Origin: Patescibacteria group bacterium
GTDB lineage: Bacteria > Patescibacteriota > Patescibacteriia > 2-12-FULL-60-25
DNA length: 64,000 nt
Direction: 5' to 3'
Assembly (NCBI GenBank): GCA_031082005.1
Contig: JAVHLR010000001.1
Location: 501,251 to 565,250, forward strand
A model generated the notes under the pieces. That model made no database searches, was not told the origin of the DNA, and saw only the letters and a program-made list of their open reading frames with translations. Positions 22,665 through 29,793 of the stretch are shown piece by piece; position 1 is the first letter of the stretch, and each line of letters opens with the position of its first letter. The position numbers were made by a program, and so were the translations under genes.

Positions 22665-25574
22665 ATGCGCATTACCGCAAAAACGACCCTTGCGATCGCC
22701 TTATCCATCACCCTGCTTACGTTCGCGACGTATGGCATCCTCTCGTTTTATCTGGTGCAGAGATTCGGCGAACTGGAGATCGATGCCGGATATAAGAATC
22801 TCGAAAGATATGATGAGGCCGTTTCAGCCGAGAAAGAGCGTCTTTACGAGACAGCAGCGGATTATGGCGGTTGGGATGATGCGTATGATTACGTCCTGGA
22901 TCAGAACGAAGAATTCATCGAAAGCAACTTCATAATCGAAAACTTCGTTTCTCTTAGGCTTGATGTCGCCATCATCAGCGACCAGGACGGTAAGGTCATC
23001 TTCGCCAGGCATGTGGGCATCGAAGACCCAGAGCCAGAGGAGGAGACTGTTCCGGTAGAGCTGTTGCAGGAGATCGGTAAGCCGCAGTCGATTTTCCGTT
23101 TCACTGAACCGCAGCAGCAGAGAGTTGGGCTTTTCAAGACCCGCCACGCTGTTTTTATAGTGGCTGCGGCGCCAATCATCACGAGTGATAAACAGGGTCC
23201 GGTCCGAGGCACTATGTTGATGGCACGCCATTTGAGCGAAGATTACGTGCATTCCATAAGTGAGCGGGTGAAGTTGCCGCTAAGCAGTTATGAGGTCGAT
23301 TTTTCATCAGATGCCGTGTCGTCTTTTCGCCACACTGTGCCTGGCCAGAACACAAAAGACGACGTCGCTGAAAGCAGCCCGACCTCACTGCTGGGGAGCG
23401 TCTTGTTCTACGACTTGCTCGATCAACCGGTCTTGATCGTCAGGACGGAGCTGCCCCGTATCTATTCGCAGCAGGCTGTCGATGCGGTCCGTTTCGTCGT
23501 CTTGCTCCTTTCGGCTTATGGCGCCATCCTTATCCTACTCTTGATGTTGTTGATGCAGAGGCTGGTCATCTCCCGCATAACCGACATGGCTTCACGTGTA
23601 AAATTGTTGGCCTCCGGAGGCAGGACAGAAAGGTTGCGTTTGCCCGGGAAAGACGAAGTCTCTTCTTTGTCGACTAATGTCATGGATGCCTTTGATGCTT
23701 TGGAAAAATCCAAGCAGGCGATCCGAGACAGCGAAAAGAAATTCGCGATGCTCTCGGCTGCCTCACAGGACGGCATCTTCATGAGCAGCGCGGGCAGAAT
23801 CATCGAGGTCAACGAGACGGCGTCCAAGATCACCGGCTATTCGGAGGAGGAGCTGAAGAACATGTCGATCTTCGATCTAGTCGCGCCCGAATCGTTGGAT
23901 AGCGCCAAGAAACATGTCGCTCAACCGATAGCGAGGCCATATGAGATCAATCTATTGCGGAAAAATGGCGAGGAATTCCCTGGTATGGTGTCGGGAAATA
24001 CGGTCAGGTATGGCAACCGAAAAATCAGGATTTCCTCGATGCGCGACATGACCGAAATCAAACGCGCCGAAGCCGATCTGCGCGAGAGCGAGAACCGCTT
24101 TAAGACGTTGTCAAAGGCCACCCTAGAGGGTGTTTTGATCCTTGAGGGTGACCGAATCAAGGACGCGAACGACACTGTGATGCGCATTACCGGTTACGCG
24201 CGCGAAGATCTCGTCGGCATGCCCATCATCCAACTGGTTGCGGAACCGGACAGGAAGAAAATCATCGACCATATCAGCCAGAGTATCGAAGCGTCACATG
24301 AAGTCGTCGGACTCAAGAAGAGTGGGGATACCTATCCGCTTTATATCTCTGGCCATACGGAATATGATGGCGGTTCCCCGATCAGGATCAAGGTAATTCG
24401 TGATATCACGGAGCAAAAGAAGACGGAGCAGGCTTTGCGCGATTGGAATGATAAGCTAAGGAACGAGCGGGAAAAACTGGATATCATCTTGCACAGCATC
24501 GCGGATGCCGTGGTCGTGATTTCGCGCGAGGGAAAGATCCTTTTGATCAATAACATAGCGAGCGAGATGTGCGGTTACTCGTTATTCGATACAGTGGGGC
24601 ACGATTTCAGGAGCTTACTGGTCTTTAAGGGGCAGGACGGCGCTTCTGACCTGAATTTCATAGATACGGTCTTGCAGGACGGCATAACCACAAACCCGAC
24701 TGGTAAGACTGTTTTGCTGAAGAGGGACGGCTCGGCGCTGCCCGTTTCGGAGTCTGCAGCCCCGATCAAAGATCTGGAGGGCAATATCACCGGATGCGTC
24801 TTGGTCTTCAGGGACGCCACCAAAGAACGCGAGATCGATCGCATGAAGACCGAATTCGTATCCATCGCATCACATCAGCTGCGCTCGCCGTTATCCGGCA
24901 TCAAGTGGCTGATCGAGCTTGTGTTGAACGACACAGGAGAACTCAAGCCGGAACAGCGCGAATATCTTGAACAGATAGACGTCAGCAACGAAAGGATGAT
25001 CCAGTTGGTGGAAGATCTGTTGGACGTCTCGCGCATCGAAACCGGCCGCAAATTCACAATCGAAAAGAAGGACTTTGACGTCGTCCCGGTGATCTCCGGT
25101 TTATTGCAGGAAATGACGAATCTGTCCCTGCAGAAGCATGTAACTACCTCAACTGCGTCTGATTTTCCGCAGTCCATACTGTTGAATGCCGACCAGGAAA
25201 AGATCCGTGAGGTCTTCAAGAACCTTGTCTCGAATGCGATAAAATATACGTCTCAAGAAGGGCATGTGACCATCGACCATACGCGTAGCGCGGAAGAAGT
25301 GGTGTTCAGTGTCAAAGACGACGGCATCGGCATCCCGAAAGATCAGCAGAAAAAGATATTCGAGAAGTTCTTCCGTGCATCGAACGTCGGCAGGGTGGAA
25401 GCTGAAGGTACGGGTCTTGGACTGTATATCGCGAAAGCCATCGTCGAAGGACATGGCGGCAGGATTTGGTTCGAATCGCAGGAAGGCAGAGGTACGACTT
25501 TCTCCTTCAGCCTGCCTGCGGCACCCGAGAAGCTAGAGACAAAACCGAAAAAAGTGAATAAAAAACGGATATGA
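22665..25574 (+). CDS. CHASE4-HAMP-PAS(x3) sensor histidine kinase
   Basis: 969 residues. N-terminal membrane helix (about 10-31), CHASE4-type extracytoplasmic sensor (about 38-265, with GGWDDAYDYV and NFVSLRLDVAIISDQDGKVIFAR), second helix (about 270-296), HAMP (about 297-345), three PAS domains (about 355-470, 475-592, 610-725), then the kinase core. The H-box is FVSIASHQLRSPL with phospho-acceptor His737. The ATP-binding domain has VFKNLVSNAIKYTS (N box), DDGIGIPKDQQKKIFEKFFRAS and GTGLGLYIAK. Intact on paper. Probably phosphorylates the regulator encoded just upstream; overlaps the next kinase gene by four bases. Confidence 0.92.
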   Translation: MRITAKTTLAIALSITLLTFATYGILSFYLVQRFGELEIDAGYKNLERYDEAVSAEKERLYETAADYGGWDDAYDYVLDQNEEFIESNFIIENFVSLRLDVAIISDQDGKVIFARHVGIEDPEPEEETVPVELLQEIGKPQSIFRFTEPQQQRVGLFKTRHAVFIVAAAPIITSDKQGPVRGTMLMARHLSEDYVHSISERVKLPLSSYEVDFSSDAVSSFRHTVPGQNTKDDVAESSPTSLLGSVLFYDLLDQPVLIVRTELPRIYSQQAVDAVRFVVLLLSAYGAILILLLMLLMQRLVISRITDMASRVKLLASGGRTERLRLPGKDEVSSLSTNVMDAFDALEKSKQAIRDSEKKFAMLSAASQDGIFMSSAGRIIEVNETASKITGYSEEELKNMSIFDLVAPESLDSAKKHVAQPIARPYEINLLRKNGEEFPGMVSGNTVRYGNRKIRISSMRDMTEIKRAEADLRESENRFKTLSKATLEGVLILEGDRIKDANDTVMRITGYAREDLVGMPIIQLVAEPDRKKIIDHISQSIEASHEVVGLKKSGDTYPLYISGHTEYDGGSPIRIKVIRDITEQKKTEQALRDWNDKLRNEREKLDIILHSIADAVVVISREGKILLINNIASEMCGYSLFDTVGHDFRSLLVFKGQDGASDLNFIDTVLQDGITTNPTGKTVLLKRDGSALPVSESAAPIKDLEGNITGCVLVFRDATKEREIDRMKTEFVSIASHQLRSPLSGIKWLIELVLNDTGELKPEQREYLEQIDVSNERMIQLVEDLLDVSRIETGRKFTIEKKDFDVVPVISGLLQEMTNLSLQKHVTTSTASDFPQSILLNADQEKIREVFKNLVSNAIKYTSQEGHVTIDHTRSAEEVVFSVKDDGIGIPKDQQKKIFEKFFRASNVGRVEAEGTGLGLYIAKAIVEGHGGRIWFESQEGRGTTFSFSLPAAPEKLETKPKKVNKKRI

Positions 25575-27709
25575 CCATCCGCGCGAAAACGGTTCTAGGC
25601 CTGGTCGTCATTGCGGCCGTTTTCTTGGTCGGCAGGACCGTTTATCGATACGTGAATTTCGTCGAGGAAACCAGGATAGCGGAGACGGAGGAGATTAGAC
25701 GCAGCTTGAAGTCGGTGGAACATCTATTGGACGCGGAGATCAATCGGATTGCGTTGAATGTTTTGGATAACGCCGTTTGGGACGACATGTACGCATTCGC
25801 CCAAAAGCCCGACGATGCTTTCGTCAAATCGAATTTTCCCGACTTCGGAATCACGGATATAGACATCACTTTCGCTTTCATCACCGACAGAAATGGCGAC
25901 GTGCTGATGTCGAAGGCGTGGGATCTGAAGGACGGATCTCCGACCGAAATACCGTCGCAGATCATGGAGATGGCGACGAGCGAAAAAGGGCCGATGCGGC
26001 CGACCTCGCCGGATGACAAGCTGTCGGGTGTCTATGCTGTTGAAGGTGTGACATATCTGTTGGCCGCGCACCCCATCTTGACGAGCGAAAACCAAGGTCC
26101 GGTCATGGGTACTCTGGTGATGGGTCGTGCCTTAGACGACGAGCTTATACAGTCTTTTAATGAAATATCAGGTGCCGATATCGAAATATCTCCGCTTAGC
26201 ATAGACAAGCTTAAATGGTTCGAAGGCCACGCCGTGAGCGGTGCTCGCGATATGGCCTATGCTGCCAACAACGACAAAAGCTCGACTGGAGCCGTTACTG
26301 TCAAGGACATCCTTGGACATCGTGCCTTACTGATCAAGGCCGAAATCGATCGCGCTACGTACCGACGAGGTTATACTGCGATGATTTACGCCTTGCTGTC
26401 ATTGTTTTTGATGGCCTTCCTGATGATCGCCGCCATATTGGTTTTCCTCGATAGGTTCGTGCTGTCGAAAGTCTCTATCCTTTCCGTACAGGCACAAAAG
26501 GCGGAGTTTAGACCGGATGTTCTGCAGGTCATCAAAGGTAACGATGAAATCTCCCAACTTTCACGTAATTTTTCTTTGCTGCTGGAACGCTTGAACGTCG
26601 AGAAAGAAAAACTTAAAAGTATAGTCGAAAGTTTGGGCGAAGGGGTGTTCCTGTGCGACGGGGAGGGACGTATAACCCTGGCGAACAAAGCCATATGCGA
26701 CCTTATCGGCCTGAAACGTAAACCCGACGGCACAGTCGGCTCGAACGTAAGAATCAACTTCCATGATTCCAGGACGCACGCGGTCCGTCAGGATGTTTCG
26801 ATCAAAGTCCTTGAGATGGGACATCTGTTGGATGTCCCCGAGGGCCTTATCCTGACCCACAAAAACGGTTCTGAAACCCCTATCCACTTGCGTGCGGTAC
26901 CCGTTTTCAGGAATGGCTCACCGATTGGTGGTATATTCGTATGCCGCGACATTGGCCGAGAAAAAGCGGTCGAGACCACCCGTACCGGCTTCTTGGCTAC
27001 CGTATCGCGCCATATGGCGCAGCCCATGGAGAGGATCTCTTGGTACCTGCAGTTGTTATCGCGCGAAAAAGACAAATTTTCACAGGACCATAAAGACGCA
27101 ATCGGAGAAATCGATAAGATGACGGAAGGCTTATTGCGTCTGATGGAGGATCTGTCCATGGCCACTTCTTTGGAAGCGGGGAAGAACCCTCTAGGCAAGG
27201 CTAGGCACATAGACGTCGCAGAGCTGGTGAAGAAAGTCATGGGCAGCTTAAGCGAAGAAAAAAGACAGAAAGAGATTCAAGCCAAGATAACTATCAAGCC
27301 AGGGTGTTGCGTATTAGGTGACGAGAAGATGTTGGAACGAGTCATGGAGATCCTTGCATCGAATGCCGTCAAATACAGTCCGCAGGGCGGAGTCATCGGT
27401 ATCGGCTGCAGACGGGACGGTAAATATCTCTCGATCCATTTTTCCGACGCTGGCATCGGAATACCTCAGGATGAGCAAGATAAGATTTTTAAAGGTTTTT
27501 ATCGCGCTAGCAATGACCGCAACGAAAATGGGTTCGGTTTGGGTCTGCATTTGGCCAAACTCGTCGTTGAAGCGCATAAAGGAAAAATATCCGTTGAATC
27601 GACGGAAGGTCAGGGGAGTACCTTCACTGTGACGTTCCCCCTTTGCGGTTCAGAGCACCAACCGGACAAGACGGTGATCGAACCGGGCGTCAGCGGTCAG
27701 ACGTCTTGA
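25571..27709 (+). CDS. CHASE4-PAS histidine-kinase-like protein with altered H-box
   Basis: 712 residues, same design as the preceding kinase with one PAS: helix (about 7-26), CHASE4 sensor (about 35-250, DNAVWDDMYAF), second helix (about 266-290), HAMP-like segment, PAS (about 350-460), kinase core. The ATP domain is complete (ASNAVKYSP, DAGIGIPQDEQDKIFKGFY, GFGLGLHLAK). The H-box reads FLATVSRHMAQPM: aligned to FVSIASHQLRSPL, the acceptor position holds Arg480 and a histidine sits one place later (His481). It may be a pseudokinase sensor that pairs with the first kinase, or use the shifted His. Its end overlaps the convergent minus-strand gene by 20 bases. Confidence 0.88.
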   Translation: MTIRAKTVLGLVVIAAVFLVGRTVYRYVNFVEETRIAETEEIRRSLKSVEHLLDAEINRIALNVLDNAVWDDMYAFAQKPDDAFVKSNFPDFGITDIDITFAFITDRNGDVLMSKAWDLKDGSPTEIPSQIMEMATSEKGPMRPTSPDDKLSGVYAVEGVTYLLAAHPILTSENQGPVMGTLVMGRALDDELIQSFNEISGADIEISPLSIDKLKWFEGHAVSGARDMAYAANNDKSSTGAVTVKDILGHRALLIKAEIDRATYRRGYTAMIYALLSLFLMAFLMIAAILVFLDRFVLSKVSILSVQAQKAEFRPDVLQVIKGNDEISQLSRNFSLLLERLNVEKEKLKSIVESLGEGVFLCDGEGRITLANKAICDLIGLKRKPDGTVGSNVRINFHDSRTHAVRQDVSIKVLEMGHLLDVPEGLILTHKNGSETPIHLRAVPVFRNGSPIGGIFVCRDIGREKAVETTRTGFLATVSRHMAQPMERISWYLQLLSREKDKFSQDHKDAIGEIDKMTEGLLRLMEDLSMATSLEAGKNPLGKARHIDVAELVKKVMGSLSEEKRQKEIQAKITIKPGCCVLGDEKMLERVMEILASNAVKYSPQGGVIGIGCRRDGKYLSIHFSDAGIGIPQDEQDKIFKGFYRASNDRNENGFGLGLHLAKLVVEAHKGKISVESTEGQGSTFTVTFPLCGSEHQPDKTVIEPGVSGQTS

Positions 27710-28301
27710 TGGTTATCTTCTTTCCTTCTGCCACGAAGCCAAGCAGTCGGGCCGTGTCTTCCTTGGCTCGTTCATCCGCTCGCCCTAAGAGTTCAGCGCC
27801 AAGGGCATTTTTTTCTGCCTCCTGGTTCAATATCTGGAGTGCTTCATTATAGCCGCTATCCGAATCTGTGATTCTTTTAAGCAGCCCCTTTTCGTTTTTT
27901 ACCTCAAGAGGACCGACTAACCGTGAATTGAATAGCGTAGCTTTGGGTATGGTCACGGTGATTTCTTCTTCACCTACCACTACGTCATCTTGTGTGATTT
28001 TAGCTAGGTCCGTCCCCAAATTTATCTCCATCAGTCCGCGTGCTGTGATGGTTTGGCCAAAAAAGAGATCCTTAAATGCGCTCCCCGTAGTCTTTGTGAT
28101 CACGACCGGTTGGTCAAAGAAATATGTCTGCGTCACCAAAAACCCCCTGTCATGCAGTGCCGTCAGGATGCTCTGCGAACTGATTTCTGTGCGCAGGGCT
28201 GATTTTGGCGCGTTGGTCTTCAAGCCGACCCAATAACCCGTCCCTAAGAGCGCAAAAACCAACAAAATCGCAGGTATTATCAATAAAAGATATTTCTTCA
28301 T
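27690..28301 (-). CDS. DUF4230-like membrane-anchored protein
   Basis: 203 residues from the start at 28301 (MKKYLLLIIP). One N-terminal membrane helix, then an extracytoplasmic domain with the pattern of DUF4230 (PF14014): an N-terminal ...SQSILTALHDRGFLVTQTYFFDQPVVI, a central GLMEINLGTDLAKIT, EEITVTIPKATLFNSRL, and a long C-terminal helix (EALQILNQEAEKNALG...LLGRADERAKEDTARLLGF). Function of the family is unknown. An upstream in-frame ATG would add 10 residues. The 3' ends of this gene and the kinase gene overlap with no terminator between. Confidence 0.75.
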   Translation of the reverse strand: MKKYLLLIIPAILLVFALLGTGYWVGLKTNAPKSALRTEISSQSILTALHDRGFLVTQTYFFDQPVVITKTTGSAFKDLFFGQTITARGLMEINLGTDLAKITQDDVVVGEEEITVTIPKATLFNSRLVGPLEVKNEKGLLKRITDSDSGYNEALQILNQEAEKNALGAELLGRADERAKEDTARLLGFVAEGKKITIKTSDR

Positions 28302-28459
28302 ATAAAAGTAACTATGCCTGAAAAACGTCAAATAATCAAAATTTTGTTGGTTTTAAAGGCTTAAACGCAGAAAGACGCGAAATGATGGATTATTGACTTA
28401 TCCACGGGAAAAATGTATTATTCGGCGTGCCATTTAAACGCTCTCCTGCAGTCGCTCGA

Positions 28460-28534
28460 GCCCACATAGCTCAGTGGTAGAGCAACGGTTTTGTAAACCG
28501 TAGGTCGTCGGTTCGAAACCGACTGTGGGCTCCA
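28460..28534 (+). tRNA. tRNA-Thr (anticodon TGT)
   Basis: 75 bases. Acceptor GCCCACA/TGTGGGC, D arm GCTC-AGTGGTA-GAGC, anticodon arm ACGGT-TTTGTAA-ACCGT with anticodon TGT, T arm GTCGG/CCGAC region, T and encoded CCA. Reads ACA/ACG. The rpmG gene follows 50 bases downstream. Confidence 0.95.
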
Positions 28535-28584
28535 GCGAAGGCGGGAAACCGTTGGCACCCTTTTCACGCAATATCTAAAAATCT

Positions 28585-28740
28585 ATGCCGCAAGACAACG
28601 CGATAAAATTCGAGTGCAAGGAGTGCCGCAAGGTCAACTATCACTCGAAGAAAAATAAGAAGACCTTGAAGACGCGCCTGGAGCTCAAGAAGTTCTGCAA
28701 AAGCTGTAGGACACGTACAGACCACAAGGAAACCAAATAA
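28585..28740 (+). CDS. rpmG: Ribosomal protein bL33
   Basis: 51 residues. Zinc-type bL33 with CKEC at 11-14 and CKSC at 38-41, the conserved KK(N)KKTLKTRLELKKFCKSC core and a basic C-terminus. Large-subunit protein near the E site. Its place directly after a tRNA gene is common in many bacteria (tRNA-rpmG-secE order), but secE is not next here. A clean terminator follows at once. Confidence 0.93.
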   Translation: MPQDNAIKFECKECRKVNYHSKKNKKTLKTRLELKKFCKSCRTRTDHKETK

Positions 28741-28744
28741 CAAG

Positions 28745-28766
28745 ACGGCCGCGAGGCCGTTTTTGT
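28745..28766 (+). terminator. Rho-independent terminator of tRNA-Thr/rpmG
   Basis: ACGGCC-GCGA-GGCCGT stem-loop with a GCGA tetraloop followed by TTTTGTGTT. Confidence 0.85.
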
Positions 28767-28785
28767 GTTGCCGTCGTTTTTCGTT

Positions 28786-28791
28786 TAAACT
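28786..28791 (+). promoter_or_regulatory. -10 box (TAAACT), leaderless start
   Basis: TAAACT followed by TAGCCC and ATG. The ten bases TTAGCCCATG after the -10 core are identical to those at the holB start (9831-9840). Confidence 0.6.
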
Positions 28792-28797
28792 TAGCCC

Positions 28798-29127
28798 ATG
28801 CTGGGATTCCCTAAGCCGCCTCCGTTGATCCAAAAACCCACCTGCAAGCCTCTGCCGAAGGATCTTCTGCCGGCTGATCGTGGAGTAGTCAGGATGTTTT
28901 ATCTTGTGTCCATGTCGCTATGGATCCTGGGCTATGAACTGCTCTTCTGGTTGTTGCGTTGGTTGTTCGCGGAAACCATCGTTGATTCGGGTCACGCCCG
29001 CGGAATCTTGATCGGCTCAATTCTTTTGGCTGCCTGGATGGGTGTAAGCAGCGGTTATTGGGCGGTTTACTACATATTCAGGTATGGCTTATGGAAAAAT
29101 CTTAAAAACCAAAAAATAAAGACATGA
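28798..29127 (+). CDS. Two-span membrane protein, unknown
   Basis: 109 residues: proline-rich N-terminus, membrane helices at about 30-56 (MFYLVSMSLWILGYELLFWLLRWLF) and 67-93 (GILIGSILLAAWMGVSSGYWAVYYIF), and a basic tail. No family recognised. Overlaps the HD hydrolase gene by four bases (ATGA). Leaderless promoter. Confidence 0.65.
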   Translation: MLGFPKPPPLIQKPTCKPLPKDLLPADRGVVRMFYLVSMSLWILGYELLFWLLRWLFAETIVDSGHARGILIGSILLAAWMGVSSGYWAVYYIFRYGLWKNLKNQKIKT

Positions 29128-29675
29128 AATTACCGGATAAAGTATTGCGCGCCCTGGAGCTCGCCTCGGTGTGGCACCTGGGACAAAAACGCAAACACCC
29201 GCTTGAGGTCATCCCGTACATCGCCCATCCTGTGCAAGTAGGCTACCTGCTGCAGTCTGTCGGAGCGCCTGATCACGTCGTGGCGGCCGGCATCCTGCAT
29301 GATGTGATTGAGGACTGTGGTGTGTCCGAGAATGATCTTGCGCGTGCCATAGACCAAAGGACTGCGCGCCTGGTCACCGAAGTGAGCGAGCCGAAAGACA
29401 TTAAGGACTGGCAGAAGCGGAAGGATGCTTTTTTGGTTTCGCTATCCAAAGCTTCGAAACAAGCGCTGTTGATCAAATGCGCTGACCATGTGAGTAATCT
29501 GCGCAGTCTGATCGAAGCCTCAAAGGCATCTCCTGATGTCTGGCGCATGTTCGGCGGTGACAGGGAGCATAAGCTGGCTTATGAACTCGCCGTCCATGGG
29601 TTGATCAAGATGAAAATAAAATCTCCCCTGGTCGCTTTGCAGGCGAGCCTTTTGGCGAAAGTCACGAAGATTTAG
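29124..29675 (+). CDS. HD-domain phosphohydrolase, RelA/SpoT hydrolase-like
   Basis: 183 residues, one domain. HD metal motif: His of YIAHPVQVG, HD of ILHDVIEDCG, and a later Asp in LIKCADHVSNL, in the order and spacing of the SpoT/MESH1 (p)ppGpp hydrolase domain (H...HD...D). No synthetase domain and no regulatory tail, so a small alarmone hydrolase or nucleotide phosphohydrolase is likely. Substrate not proven by sequence. Coupled to the preceding membrane protein. Confidence 0.8.
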   Translation: MKLPDKVLRALELASVWHLGQKRKHPLEVIPYIAHPVQVGYLLQSVGAPDHVVAAGILHDVIEDCGVSENDLARAIDQRTARLVTEVSEPKDIKDWQKRKDAFLVSLSKASKQALLIKCADHVSNLRSLIEASKASPDVWRMFGGDREHKLAYELAVHGLIKMKIKSPLVALQASLLAKVTKI

Positions 29676-29793
29676 TGCGGCCAGGAAAAACGTCAGTCGG
29701 GTCATTTTCTTCCGAGCATTGACAAATCAGTCTGGACAAACTACCGGATTATTGTCAAAATCGTACAAATTAATCAGCAATAGACATAAAGCG

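Noticed and set aside
25571-27709. Second kinase as a frameshifted copy of the first
   Set aside because: The frame is intact end to end and the sequences differ throughout; only the domain plan is shared.
29719-29724. TTG start and TTGACA -35 before the LPxTG protein gene
   Set aside because: Starting at TTG adds 25 polar residues before the signal peptide. The TTGACA has only TACCGG 17 bases on, so neither is convincing.
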